Assembly (NCBI GenBank): GCA_950022655.1 | Contig: OX465584.1 | Coordinates: 6,085,694 to 6,149,693 of the forward strand | From: Alentia gelatinosa | Lineage: Eukaryota; Annelida; Polychaeta; Phyllodocida; Polynoidae | DNA: 64,000 bases | Reading direction: 5' to 3' | Shown: piece after piece, positions 52,541 through 62,739 of the stretch | How positions within the stretch are numbered: position 1 is the first letter of the stretch | How the letters are laid out: the number at the start of each line of letters is the position of its first letter | Notes under the pieces: model-generated | Seen by the model: only the letters and a program-made list of their open reading frames with translations | The model's database searches: none | What the model was told of the DNA's origin: nothing | Program-made: the position numbers and the translations under genes

Positions 52541-52834
52541 TAGAGGAAACCCATGAAAGTTTAGGGTCTGAGCTCGTATCCCATCGAGTTTGAATCACGT
52601 AGTAATTCACAAGGCGAATTCGCGTGAATTGCTATGTGATTCAAATGAGATAGGATCGAGCTCTGACCCTAAACTTGAATGGGTTTCTGAATTTATCTCA
52701 CCCTCAATATTGACTAATGGGCTAACATTTGTGACATTATCCCCCATCGGATATATTTCCTAAATATCTAATGGGTGTTAGATACGAGTTTCCAATGTAA
52801 AGTCTATGGAGAAAAAATATCTTGGGTGAGATAA
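52541..52834 (+). mobile_element. Family H bipartite element, complete
   Basis: As 50541-50840; closing TGGGTGAGATAAA. Confidence 0.9.
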
Positions 52835-53280
52835 AGTCTGTTATCGCCAGGGCCACGGCGGACATGCTCAAACTAAGATAAGGGGTGCCATTTTGAGTCA
52901 GGAATTCCTGCCTCTGCTGGAACTCAGCTACCCTGAGTGATTTTCCAGTAACCAGTGTGTTACTCTTCAAGCATAGGCCCTAGAATATCTTTTACTGGGC
53001 ATGCACCAAATAGATCAGCTTGGAGAGTGATAATGGTTCCTAGAATAAATCCAACTCGACAGCCTCGCGGATTTCTACTTGTCAAACTGATGCTTTAAAT
53101 AAAATAGCCAACCCCAATAGTAATAGTTGTAGTATTAATATTATACTAATAATACTCAGAGTAGTTGTACTGGTGGTTGTAGTTGGACATATGGTGACAG
53201 TGATCAGTGTCTAACAAGTCCCTAGTCTCTAAGACTGCTTGTTCTCACAGTATATAAGTGGTAGTGTCCCTCGGGAAACT
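52835..53280. other. No gene recognised
   Basis: Nothing supported. Confidence 0.4.
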
Positions 53281-53284
53281 CTGG

Positions 53285-53400
53285 GACGGGTGCCCAATCA
53301 CACACGGAAGTGACGTCACACCATTAAGGAGCGTCCCTGGTGATGCGTTCCTCCCACTTCCTGTTAGCGATAATAGATCACCTCGAGAGTCAGATACGTG
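53285..53400. promoter_or_regulatory. Promoter with ETS-CRE composite site
   Basis: ACGGAAGTGACGTCAC (53304-53319) joins an ETS core directly to a perfect CRE, the known ETS::CREB composite of housekeeping promoters. A CCAAT box (GCCCAATCAC, about 53292) and a reverse ETS site CACTTCCTG (about 53356) flank it. Confidence 0.6.
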
Positions 53401-53459
53401 CACAACGTCTCCTTATTTATAATTATCCTCGATTTTTGTTTACTATTGTCCATCAGTGT

Positions 53460-54030
53460 CCTTAACCCGACGTTTACACGAGACGATTTATAGGCGGCGA
53501 TTCTTGAATTTTGCACCACCAGGGGACAGTTGCTCCACGTTTACGACAGAGCTGCAGATCGCAGAATAGCGATCCGAGGGCCTAAACGTTGCTCCTTAAA
53601 TTTTGCGGATCTTGTCGTAATCGCATAGGCGCATCGCCGCGTAAAATACGGCTTTTAGCGATACTTTTTCGCGGACCCTCACACCAGGGCGGATCGTCTG
53701 CGGATAGCATCACTTTGGTTAGAAATGGCCTTGTCTGAGATTCTCAATAACGATGGGTGGTGCCACTACCATGCCCCGCCCCTTGTTCTTCTACCTATTG
53801 AAAATGGCGAACAATACAACCAGATGTCAGTCCAGTTTTAACTCTGGTGCCATCTGTATTTCATTATAAAAACCAATAAATCTTCCCCTGTCTCTTTCAA
53901 TATGTACCCCTGAATTGTTGTATCGATATCGCATCGTAAAAGTTAGCGATATCGCGTGAATATAGGTATACGATCCGATATTACTGGATCAACGCTTTTT
54001 AGTCGGATCGTTAAAGAAATCATAAATTTT
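53460..54030. mobile_element. Unclassified element-like sequence
   Basis: GGCGATTCTTGAATTTTGCACCACC-type sequence (about 53493) resembles 18850 and 26775. Inverted or repeated GCGATATCGC/GCGATCCG phrases occur throughout. Boundaries are unknown. Confidence 0.35.
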
Positions 54031-54259
54031 TTTTGCGAACCATTGACAATCTTCCACCCCCACCGGGAAAGTGGAGACTGACGCTCGAACGCAAAAGTTT
54101 GGTTTCATAAATACCATCAAACAATAACCCTTGTACGAGGAGGTACAGAAAAGGGTCTTCACGTAAGATCCTAGATTAATAAAATGAGCCCCAGTTTCCC
54201 TCCTTTCCTATATCACAAGAGATGATGGGTTTTCCACATATCTCAGCCTCAGTGGTTGA

Positions 54260-54810
54260 AGCACAACTCAAGCGGTCTGTGTCTCAGACTCCAGTCTATT
54301 GACATGGCCCTCGATACAAAACTTCTGCGGGGGCCCTGCGGCCATCAAGTATATACTTTTTGCTGTTTGGCCGTCGCCTGGGCCCGATTCCCAACTCCCC
54401 CCTCTCTGCGACTTGCCACTCCGCGACTATCAGCCAGCCATATGCGCCTTGCCACAGGCGGAATTAGCAATTGTAATCTCATTAAGACTTGTTGTAAGGC
54501 GTGCGCTTTGCCTGGCTGTATCTCCAACCGCCGCGCGCGCCAATAAACACATGTGTAATTGACATCTGGGACCGTGTTTGCGCAGGCGCCGACGCCCGTC
54601 TGTTTCCCGCACTGCCCGCCAGGGGGGCCTGTGTACATACGGGTGTTTTCCTTGTTTACATACGGGTATTTTCCAAGGCGCCTGACCGGGCGTCCGTCAA
54701 CAGGGGGCGCCGCAGTCGCCGTTTCCGGTTCCGCTGGTTCTCGGCAAACTATCGACGCATGCGCAGTGGGGCCGGGGAACCAGCGTAGTGGCGTTTTACG
54801 GGGGTTTAAT
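54260..54810. promoter_or_regulatory. CpG island promoter (NRF-1, CTCF-like)
   Basis: NRF-1-like TTGCGCAGGCGCC (about 54578-54590) and ACGCATGCGCAGT (54755-54767). CTCF-like CCCGCCAGGGGGGCCTG (about 54614-54632) and CAACAGGGGGCGCCGCAG (54698-54715). Open frames on both strands reflect G/C content. Confidence 0.5.
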
Positions 54811-54829
54811 TGAGTCTAAAAAGTTGTGG

Positions 54830-55239
54830 CTCGTGTACGGTGGGTATGCTGCGTCATACTGTTTAGTATCTCACCACTGGTGTTTTTTTTTCTATAGGGC
54901 AGAGAGCCATTGTTAGTTTATGAAGCAGTCACTAGGTGGCCAGCTGTATGGCAGGCCCCTTTGGGGACAGATCTATATTCCGGCTCTTTGTTCTTCATCT
55001 GCCTTTCAATGTTTTACCATGGTTCCCTTGACTCTCTACACCTATCCCAGAGCAGGATGAGATAATGATTTAACACAGGACATGATGTTTTTCACATTGA
55101 ACACAATATATACATATGTGAGCAAGGCTAGAGTTGTGACTTTTCCCAATTATCACTCACTTCTTTTGCACCTCCATTAGTGAAGAACACCTACTTTTTC
55201 ACCTCCATTTGTGAAGAACACCTACTCAGGGGGCGTCAT
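54830..55239. other. No gene recognised
   Basis: A CACTAGGTGGCCAG CTCF-like motif near 54931 and a 27-bp duplicated phrase (ACCTCCATTNGTGAAGAACA, about 55170-55222) were noted. Nothing else. Confidence 0.4.
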
Positions 55240-55600
55240 GGCAGCCCCCATGGACCATAGGCTATAACATGGGGAACTCGTATCCAACGCCCATGGAGTA
55301 TTTAGAAGAAAAAAAATACTCAATTGCGGATAATCTCAAAAAGGCTAGCCAAATAGTCAATGTGAGGGGTGAGATAAATACAAAAACCTATTCAAGTTTA
55401 CAGTCAGAGCTCTAACCCATCTTGTTTGAATTGCTGCGCAATTCACACAGCTTCGCCTTGTGAATTACTACGATATTCAAACTCGATGGGATACGAGCAC
55501 TGACAGTAGACTTCCAAGGGTTTCCTCGATAGTATCTCACCCCTGGTGTTTATTCTTCATAGACTTCACATGGAGAACTCGTATAGGAAATAGGAGTGAA
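55240..55600 (-). mobile_element. Family H hairpin flanked by second modules on both sides
   Basis: A left reversed second module ends GTGAGGGGTGAGATAAATA. The central hairpin is TTCAAGTTTACAGTCAGAGC..CACTGACAGTAGACTTCC. A second reversed module starts TATCTCACCCCTGGTG. One hairpin shared by two modules implies recombination between copies. Confidence 0.75.
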
Positions 55601-55609
55601 AAACATTAA

Positions 55610-56006
55610 GAGAAAACGTGGTTATTTAGCCTGTAGGGATGGCCGTTCGAGGTCTGTGGTATTATATGAAAACGTCCCACCGCCTTCGGTGTCAGGCGTA
55701 TTTATTTTACAAAAGCCCGAGAATGGCTTCTTTACGGTTCAGTCACTACAAAGGTTTTCCTAGGCCTGGCACCGATACAAAAAGCAAATATCAGAGACAT
55801 ATCTGGAAGGTGCAAAATCGTAGATATATGTCTAGACATGCCAATCCACCACGCATCGTAAGGGTTCTTTTCGGTGCCTAATCGCAGAAACGTGGTGAAT
55901 TGCCCCTATATTAGGTGACCTCCCGATGCCATTATAATTTTTATTTGGAGGTGCATCGTAGACCGTATCGGAGCTATATATATCATAGTAGGTGGACGCC
56001 GGGCCT
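55610..56006 (+). mobile_element. Family M hairpin fused to family A
   Basis: CGTGGTTATTTAGCCTGTAG..GGTTCAGTCACTACAAAGG leads through TTTTCCTAGGCCTGGCACCG into family A, which ends GTAGGTGGACGCCGGGCCT|TA. The left A terminus is missing; the junction equals that at 32876. Confidence 0.8.
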
Positions 56007-56162
56007 TATCATGATAGAAAGTCATTCATAGCTTCAACTCCTCGGAACATACGACTGCTCATATCTATATGTTGTTTGCTGTGGGTTACAAAAAAGCGGG
56101 CACATGGATAAATAATGCGGAAAGGTCACCTAGCAGTAGCATGGCAAGATGCATAGTATAAG

Positions 56163-56290
56163 CCTGGCGTCCACCTAAAACGATAGAAATTTACACCTCC
56201 CGATATTTGTTTGATACAAAATGTATCATACAAAAAGAATCGTAGACTGATCGGGAAGGTCCAGATCGTAGACAAATGCAATATGTATGT
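56163..56290 (+). mobile_element. Family A fragment
   Basis: AAGCCTGGCGTCCACCTAAA, ATAGAAATTTACACCTCCCG, then a short ATGTATCATACAAAAAG rearrangement. 3'-truncated. Confidence 0.75.
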
Positions 56291-56400
56291 TATCCTGAAT
56301 GCGTACAAGGTGTGTAGTGTGTATTACTATGTCTCAAACACTCGTGGTTTATCATCTCTTTAGTATATACATTATGTCGCTACCCTGTCATCCTCGAAAG
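56291..56400 (+). repeat. Stray unit of the about 190-bp satellite
   Basis: GTGTGTATTACTATGTCTCA, ACACTCGTGGTTTATCATCT and AGTATATACA resemble the array at 59405-60690. Confidence 0.65.
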
Positions 56401-56779
56401 AATCGTTCACTAGATCTTCGTAGAAAGAAGCTGGGATGTCATTTTCCTGAAAATATTTAAGTACAGAAATATTACATAGGTGTAAGCAACAAATTTCATC
56501 AAAACCAAACTTTAATGTAAAATCTCTTTTTTTAAAGGTTTATTTACTGTGATTATTGATGAATTCAAACATTTATTGAATTTGTTGTACATTTTCAGTC
56601 ACTTGAATATCAACCACGGAATATTAACCACGGTCGTGGAGCAATCGCAGGAAATGCGGCTGGTTTTGCAGAGATGATACATCCTTCCTCTACAACCGTC
56701 AATGACTCGTGTAAGATCAACAAGGATGTATAATATATGAAGATACCTCCAACACGATTTAAAAATAAGGAAAATCGAT

Positions 56780-56902
56780 TTAAATCATATTTGAAGTTAA
56801 AATCCCCTGTGCTGGAGGCACACCCATTGCTGCTGGAATCGCCCTCTTCGTATTTGCATCCTCAAGGTGATATCGCTTCCCTGGCACTACAGGAATTGGA
56901 GC
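56780..56902 (-). CDS. Recombinase-gene terminal exon
   Basis: Acceptor TTTCATTTAG precedes GCTCCAATTCC. It reads APIPVVPGKRYHLEDANTKR and on to a TAA stop at 56780. It joins in phase to the 57016-57114 exon (..TPGIE|APIPV). The Pro-rich tail lies beyond the recombinase domain and has no assigned role. Confidence 0.65.
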   Translation of the reverse strand, partial: APIPVVPGKRYHLEDANTKRAIPAAMGVPPAQGILTSNMI

Positions 56903-57015
56903 CTAAATGAAATATAAATATTAATACAGATGTATTATTATATCAAATAAAAAGGAAAGAATATTCAACAAAGGAAATCGATTTAAATCTGAAGATGAAA
57001 ATACGAAATATTCAC

Positions 57016-57114
57016 CTCTATCCCTGGAGTACCCAGGTCTACCGGAATAGGCACCACTGCCTCGTTCTTGTCAAGTATGGACCGCACTGTGTGAGGATTT
57101 GTTCTGTCGGCAAT
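57016..57114 (-). CDS. Recombinase-gene third exon
   Basis: Acceptor ATATTAACACAG, donor GAG|GTGAAT. 99 bp encode IADRTNPHTVRSILDKNEAV and following residues, in phase with both neighbours. Open reading across three matched splice pairs supports a genuine spliced gene rather than a chance frame. Confidence 0.65.
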
Positions 57115-57311
57115 CTGTGTTAATATGAAAAAGGCAAATTCTGTTCACAGTTAAGGTGTCATTCCACCCTGAAAAAGCAATGCAGGAGTTATTTCTGTGC
57201 TTTGATATGTCAATAATGTCACCCAGACAAGGATTCATTGGCAGATTAACTCTGTCTTCAATTTTTTTTTTTACGTGAGTGGAGGAACCTCGCACCACAA
57301 GTAACACCTAC

Positions 57312-58027
57312 CTGGGCAACTCGCTCCGCTCCAGCTATCGCCGCCGCCACAGGTTGGTAGACTCTTTTACCTTTGTTTAAGACTTGATACATTTGTCTCT
57401 GTTGGTCGACACTCGCGACGGCATAACTTTGCAAGCTTTGTATGTTGCAATGTCCCGATAGTTGGGCTACTAGGGTCGCCAGCATGTATCAATGCGGTAC
57501 ACATTGTCTTTCGTACTGAGTGGTTGGTGATCTTCTTTCCAACCAACCCTGCTTGTTCTGCCACAACCTTCATAATGCGGCCCAACTCGTTCATTCCCAT
57601 AGACATGCGTTGATACCATACGGGCGAGTTCGGCCCCTTCTTCTGGTTTATGCACAGGTAGAATAGCGAATTGTCGTGTAGCATGGAAGCAGACCTATGA
57701 TCCTTATATTTCGTGAGTAAGAATATTGGGCAACGATCCGCATTTTTTTCGTTCAGCCACATACGCAGAAACGAAAGCATATGAGCCGGGAACCTCGCCC
57801 TGGCGTGTCTTGGTTAAGTATTCAGAGAATCGGATGGTCTCTTCACCATTTATTTCTTCCAGTGTCACATCGCCCCAGAGCAGTTGTCCGGCCTTCTGAC
57901 GACCTCTAAGCCCAAAACATTTTGTTGTCAAAAACCATAAACCGTTTCTGAGGCTGGTTGGGTTATTGTGGTCAAATACTCCCTTTTGCCATAATCTTTC
58001 CTTGTCTGCCAGGGTTAGAGGATCGCA
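57312..58027 (-). CDS. Recombinase-gene catalytic exon (two frame breaks)
   Basis: Acceptor TTTGTAATTTACAG, donor CAG|GTAGGT. It carries all visible catalytic motifs: R in GLRGRQ, K in TKTRQG, H-x-x-R in NHSVRKT, H in SGHCN and Y in SLQSYAV. The frame changes once between GEV and MLSFLRMW (about 57785-57815) and again between HAGDP and QLSGH (about 57485). The second change separates the Tyr nucleophile from the rest. Confidence 0.85.
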
Positions 58028-58159
58028 CTGTAAATTACAAATAGGCCGGGGGAAAAATCATAACCGACTTTAAACCCGATAATCGCTGTGAAATAATTTT
58101 TTAAAATTGAAATATTCATAAATATGAAAATATATATTGCATTAGAAAAATGTACTCAC

Positions 58160-58676
58160 TCTGTTCAGCTTGTTCCCATGCCCTAGCGACTTGAGATCTC
58201 TCTTTCGTCCCGGGAGTACATCTCTAGCAGTCTGAAATTTAGCACTTGTACTGATATTTTCCTGGTAGGCTTTGCTGTCGTGGTATCTTTTTCTACTACT
58301 GTAAATACTTGCGAGAGACTCTGGCTCGTACTGTTTCCTGTTGTGCCTTTTCAGTTCCATTAAATATGTTCCAAAGTGAACGTTAAGGTGGGCTGGCGAT
58401 ATCTTGTCAAGATCCCTATACTCGCCCAAACTTGCGACAAATTTTGTTAACAGAGCAGTGTCTTGTTCTGTCTTTTTTTGTGTGTTTCTACTGATTTTTT
58501 ACGGTGAATATAGTCTATCAATACTTGGTCCGCTGGCACGTCATCACTTATTTCTTCATTTTCATCATTGTTGCCCTCTAATTCCTGTAAATTGTCTGAA
58601 AACAGAGCTGTTATCTTGTTTGCTTCCTCCTTGGTGATGCATAGCAGACAACTAAGCGTTTCAAGTCTTCTATTTG
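58160..58676 (-). CDS. Recombinase-gene N-terminal domain exon (frame break)
   Basis: Donor AACAGA|GTGAGT at 58159; a possible acceptor TTCTGCAG precedes 58676. The 3' part carries TKFVASLGEYRDLDKISPAHLN and YEPESLASIYSS, the core-binding region of DUF3504 proteins. The 5' part reads an acidic linker (LEGNNDENEEISDDV). A one-base shift near 58488 lies between them. Whether the 5' limit is an acceptor or the start of transcription is unclear. Confidence 0.65.
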
Positions 58677-58841
58677 CTGCAGAACTTTATCGTTTTTTAT
58701 CTAATGCAATGTAAATGTAGATGATATTGTTAGTTTACTGTTTTCTATTTTTAAAATAATATTTGTTCATTATTTGTATAATTTCAAAACAATATTTCGC
58801 TATACGATGACATTAAGATTCATTGTTTACATTTTTTACAG

Positions 58842-58885
58842 GCACTTCCGGTTCTCTGCGTTAGGCGGCGGCGATACTCAGTCCG
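58842..58885 (+). other. Candidate plus-strand exon or promoter over an ETS site
   Basis: TTTTTTACAG|GCACTTCCGG on the left and CAGTCCG|GTAAGTC on the right are both good splice signals, bounding 44 bp that are open in one frame. The same bases contain an ETS site (CACTTCCGGT) and CGGCGGCGG, so they may instead be a first exon and promoter. It lies just upstream of the recombinase gene, in divergent orientation. Confidence 0.35.
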
Positions 58886-59089
58886 GTAAGTCAATTTTCA
58901 TTGTTTATCCTTACATCACATTTTATATTGTTGATGAACACTAGCATACGCATTGTACCTGTTATTTACCTCGATATTTGTTAAAAATGCACTCTAACTC
59001 GCTCCAAGTCACATACTAGACGCCTCGAAACACATGAAGTGAAGGGGTCCGCCATTTGTAATTCTTTCGCTCAGATTCGTGTTATCGGC

Positions 59090-59400
59090 CTCAATATATG
59101 TCGTTGAAAGTGTGCTATATGTCTTTCGAAGCATGCAAAATGTATTTCAGTACAAAGGTACACGGCATATCGTGCACTATGTAACGATTTACTGTACCCC
59201 TAAGACAGTAAGTATCTACACTGAGTTAATGCATAGGTATATAATAATATATAAAAACATGGTTTTGATGCCAATACGGTGATACTTATTCTAGAAGGAT
59301 TTATTGTCGACACCGAGAATAAGTATCACTGTATAGGCGTCATCACTATGTTTTTTTTATTATTATATACCTTAGATTGGTTATAATCTGTCATTAGTGC
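59090..59400 (+). mobile_element. Family K element
   Basis: A module with GTACAAAGGTACAC and CTACACTGAGTTAATGCA ends AGGTATATAATAATA (about 59244). The hairpin GATGCCAATACGGTGATACT, TATCACTGTATAGGCGTC follows, and ATTATTATATACCTTA (about 59370) closes. Confidence 0.65.
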
Positions 59401-59404
59401 GTAA

Positions 59405-60690
59405 ATTAGGAGGGCGTAAATGCATGTATATTACAATGTGTCAACCACTTGTGTTTTACTTTCTATACAGTATATACAATATGGGTTATATCCTAGACCA
59501 GTTCTACACATCATATGATGCTACAGTAGTGGTGTAGTCTCTCGGCGTGATACAGTGTCGGGCTTGCAGTTAGGGAGGGCGGGGGTTGCAATATGGACGT
59601 TATGAGGTGTAAAAGCTTGTGTATTACTATGTGTCAACGACTAGTGGTTTACTTTGTATATAGTATATACAATATGGGTTATATCCTAAACTTGTTATAC
59701 ACATTATACCATGCTATAGTAGCAGTGTTCTCTCTCGGCTTGATACAGTGTTGTGCCAGCAGTCAGGGCGGAGCGGGTTGCAATATGGGAGTCATTAGGA
59801 ATGCATAAAAGCATGCATGTTACTATGTATCAACCACTCGTAGCTTATCAGCCATACAGTTTACAATATGGATTATATCCTAGACCAGTTCTACACATTA
59901 TACCATGCTATAACAGTGGTCTACTCTGTCGGCGTGATACAGTGTTGTGCCGCAGGTCAGGGCGGAACAGGGTTTCAATATGGATGTCATTAGGAGTGCG
60001 TACAAGCATGTACATTACTATGTGTTAACCTCTCGGGGTTTATCATCTATATAGTATATACAATATGGATTATATCCTAGACCAGTTCAACACATCATAT
60101 AATCCTACAGTAGCGGTGTACTCTCTCGACGTGATACAGTGTCGTGCCACCAGTCACAGGGACAGGGGTTTCAATATGTGTAAATGCTTGTGTATTACTA
60201 TGTATCAACCACTCGTATCTTCGTAGTATACAATATGGGTTATATCCTAGACCAGTTCTACACACCATATAATGCTATAGTAGTGGTGTACTCTCTCGGC
60301 GTGATACAGTGTCATGCCACTGGTCAGTGAGGGCGGGTGTTGCAATATGGACGTTATTAGGCGCGCATAAAAGCATGCATATTACTATGTATCAACCACT
60401 TGTGGTTTATCATCTATACAGTATATACAATGTGGGTTATATCCTAGACCAGTCTTACACATTATACTCTCTCGGCGTGATGCAGTGTCACGGGGAGCGG
60501 GGTTGCAATATGGACGATATTAGGTGCGCGTACAAGCATGCATATTACCATGTATCAACCACTCATGGTTTATCATCTATATAGTATATACACTATGGGT
60601 TATATCCTAGACCAGTTCGACACATCATATAATGCTATAGTAGTCCTGGGGAGCGGGGTTGCAATATGGACGTTATTAGGCGCGCGTACA
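59405..60690 (+). repeat. About 190-bp satellite (nearly 7 units)
   Basis: Units start near 59422, 59614, 59812, 60006, 60186, 60374 and 60536. Each has ATTACTATGTATCAACCACT, AATATGGGTTATATCCTAGA, CTCTCGGCGTGATACAGTGT and GCAATATGGACGTTATTAGG. Frames across it are artefacts. Confidence 0.92.
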
Positions 60691-60924
60691 AGGCGGGACA
60701 CGCGGAGATGAGGCCCGGCGCACACGGCGGGCGGCGGGGACGACGAGGCCAGACCCGGCATATTACCCTGTCCTCCCCCGCCCGGCGCTACACCCCCAGC
60801 ACGGCCCTCTGTCCTCTATTATCTCTCCTGGTGTATCCCCGCCACCCCGAGAGTCACCCCGAAACCCCGCCCTCCCTCCCGGCACCCTGCCCCCGCCCCG
60901 CTTATATCCCCTCCCTCCCGGCAC
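60690..60924. other. CpG-rich segment between two arrays
   Basis: Dense CpG (CACACGGCGGGCGGCGGGGA) but no recognised promoter motif or exon. Confidence 0.4.
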
Positions 60925-61290
60925 CCCACCGATACCCCCTCCCTCCCCGCCGATACCTCCCTCCCCGCCGATACCTCCCTCCCCGCCGATACCTCCCTCC
61001 CCGCCGATACCCCCTCCCTCCCCGCCGATACCCCCTCCCTCCCCGCCGATACCTCCCTCCCCGCCGATACCCCCTCCCTCCCCGCCGATACCCCCTCCCT
61101 CCCCGCCGATACCTCCCTCCCCGCCGATACCCCCTCCCTCCCCGCCGATACCTCCCTCCCCGCCGATACCCCCTCCCTCCCCGCCGATACCTCCCTCCCC
61201 GCCGATACCCCCTCCCTCCCCGCCGATACCCCCTCCCTCCCCGCTGATACCCCCTCCCTCCCCGCCGATACCCCCTCCCTCCTTCCCTCC
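60925..61290 (+). repeat. C-rich 18/22-bp repeat array
   Basis: Alternating CCGATACCTCCCTCCCCG (18 bp) and CCGATACCCCCTCCCTCCCC-type (22 bp) units, about 18 copies. The minus strand has runs of GGGAGGGGG and strong quadruplex potential. Arg/Tyr-, Gly- and Pro-rich frames of 149-204 codons are artefacts. Confidence 0.95.
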
Positions 61291-61390
61291 TGGTACCCCC
61301 TCCCTCCCGCCAGCCTGCCCCCTCCCTCCCAGCACCCCCACCTTTCTCCATCCTCCTGGCTGGTGCCCTAGTCTCATGCTACCCCCGCTG

Positions 61391-61655
61391 GTGCAGCCCT
61401 CTCATAAGATCTCACACTCTCGTAGTCTTAAGTCGTATTCTGTACAAGGTTCTCACTGCTCTCTATGGGAGAAGAATTCTTAAGGACCTAGGCTTAGAGC
61501 CTTGAGAATCCACTGGCACACAGTATTCCTCCTAGGTGGCATCATTGATTCTCAAGGCCCTAAGCCTAGTTCGTTCAGAATTCTTCTCAATAGAGCGTAG
61601 TGAGAGTACAGAATACGACTTAGAGAGTGTGAGATCTTATGAGAGGGGTGGCCTT
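61391..61655. mobile_element. Family C foldback element, complete
   Basis: CCCTCTCATAAGATCTCACA.. and ..GTGTGAGATCTTATGAGAGG are inverted arms of about 115 bp, with a CATCATTGATTCTCAAGG loop. Confidence 0.85.
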
Positions 61656-61888
61656 GCTTCTGTTGACTTCCGTTTTCTTGCCCGTTTTTCTTCTCTTATC
61701 TTATCATGCCCACGTTCCCTCATCTTTTTAGGGTTAACTTGAGTTTACGAATCGAGGCCGTGAGGTCGTTCTCATGTGATGGACAGGCAGGGTATGTTGT
61801 TCTATCATATTTCCAAAATTAATAATAATTTACCGTAAATTGGCGTAGAAACCATGTGGAGGTGAAGTCAATGGGTCAGATTGGATAG
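61656..61888. other. No gene recognised
   Basis: Nothing supported. Confidence 0.4.
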
Positions 61889-62237
61889 TCATATAGAACG
61901 TCCTGACCATGCTGTATAAGTCACAGAATGAGATGGTAATTTACAGTTTGTACGGACCGAGGCGTTAATGCCGAGTTCCGTACAAACTGTTAATTATCAT
62001 CAAGTTCTGTGACTTGTGCAAGCATGGTTGGACGTTATATATTTACTATATAATCGAAATTAAAAAAAAAAATCATTAATTTCATTTGGCCTAGCAATCA
62101 ATATTTTAATAAACGTGTATGGGAAGGTAGTCCGTATTTTTCTGTGTACGGACCAGTGGTCCGTACAGTATTTATACGTTATATGACGAAACGGTGCGTA
62201 TTTACCGTATATACGGCATGGGTATATAGTAATGTGG
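61889..62237 (+). mobile_element. Family I bipartite element, complete
   Basis: CATATAGAACGTCCTGACC; hairpin CAGTTTGTACGGACCGAGGC and its inverse; GGTTGGACGTTATATATTTA; second module TTTACTATATAATCG to GGGTATATAGTAA with GTACGGACCAGTGGTCCGTAC palindrome. Confidence 0.85.
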
Positions 62238-62735
62238 TATACTTCACTCATTTGATTATAGAATAAGTCAATGGATCTGGCTTAAATTAATAATTGTAAG
62301 TATTTGAAAATCACCACAGTGTATTATAGGTAAGGCATTGTCCTGTGTAGCACAGTAATGCCTTGAGGCATTGTCTTGCCATAAAAGGGTTAAAAACCAA
62401 CCCCAGGCCATTCACCCTGGGCCCTATACACACTAAAAATAACTAATGGGTCGCTTATGCAGAGACAAAGCCTAATTAGGCTTGGGAGACAGAGGCTCAC
62501 CCAGAGTGCACCGCGGTACTTCAGGCCGCGTTCCTGGCGCCAACTGATGGCGCTTAAATGACGGAATATCACCGGCTACAAACGGAACGGCAGTCGATTC
62601 TATTTGCGATGAGATCGGGTGTAATCCTTTTAAGTGTAGCAAGGTGGCACCGCGAACAGTTTGCTGCGATTGCTTGGCCCCGTTGCCCTGGTTACGCAGG
62701 GTGGGGTGGGGGTAGCTAAGCAACCTTGTGTTGCG
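62238..62735. other. No gene recognised; X-box-like motif
   Basis: GTTGCCCTGGTTAC (about 62681-62694) resembles an RFX X-box. GCGCCAACTGATGGCGC (about 62537-62554) is palindromic. TGCCTTGAGGCATTGTCTTG near 62350 resembles the interior of the composite family J element. Confidence 0.3.
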
Positions 62736-62739
62736 TTAA

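Larger units (their letters stand above)
56780..58676 (-). pseudogene. Crypton-type tyrosine recombinase gene (DUF3504), frameshifted
   Basis: A minus-strand multi-exon gene of the DUF3504 family (KIAA1958, ZMYM and QRICH1 relatives, derived from Crypton YR transposons). Four exons can be joined in frame with GT-AG introns: 58160-58676, 57312-58027, 57016-57114 and 56780-56902 (stop 56780-56782). Diagnostic motifs in order: KISPAHLN, GRKRDLKSLGHGNK, GLRGRQ (first catalytic Arg), LWGDVTL, YLTKTRQGE (Lys), ITNHSVRKT (H-x-x-R), QLSGHCNIQSLQSYAVAS (His and Tyr nucleophile). Family members cut and rejoin DNA through the Tyr. Frame breaks lie near 58488, between about 57785 and 57815, and near 57485, so no complete protein can be made unless these are sequencing errors. 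The upstream start is unresolved. Confidence 0.85.

Noticed and set aside
52072..52610. His/Thr-rich 157-160-codon frames
   Set aside because: Translation of GTGGTG simple repeat.
60666..61377. Arg/Tyr-rich, Gly-rich and Pro-rich frames of 149-204 codons
   Set aside because: All are translations of the same C-rich 18/22-bp repeat in different frames.
62681..62694. RFX X-box promoter
   Set aside because: GTTGCCCTGGTTAC is only a partial match and has no supporting promoter features nearby.
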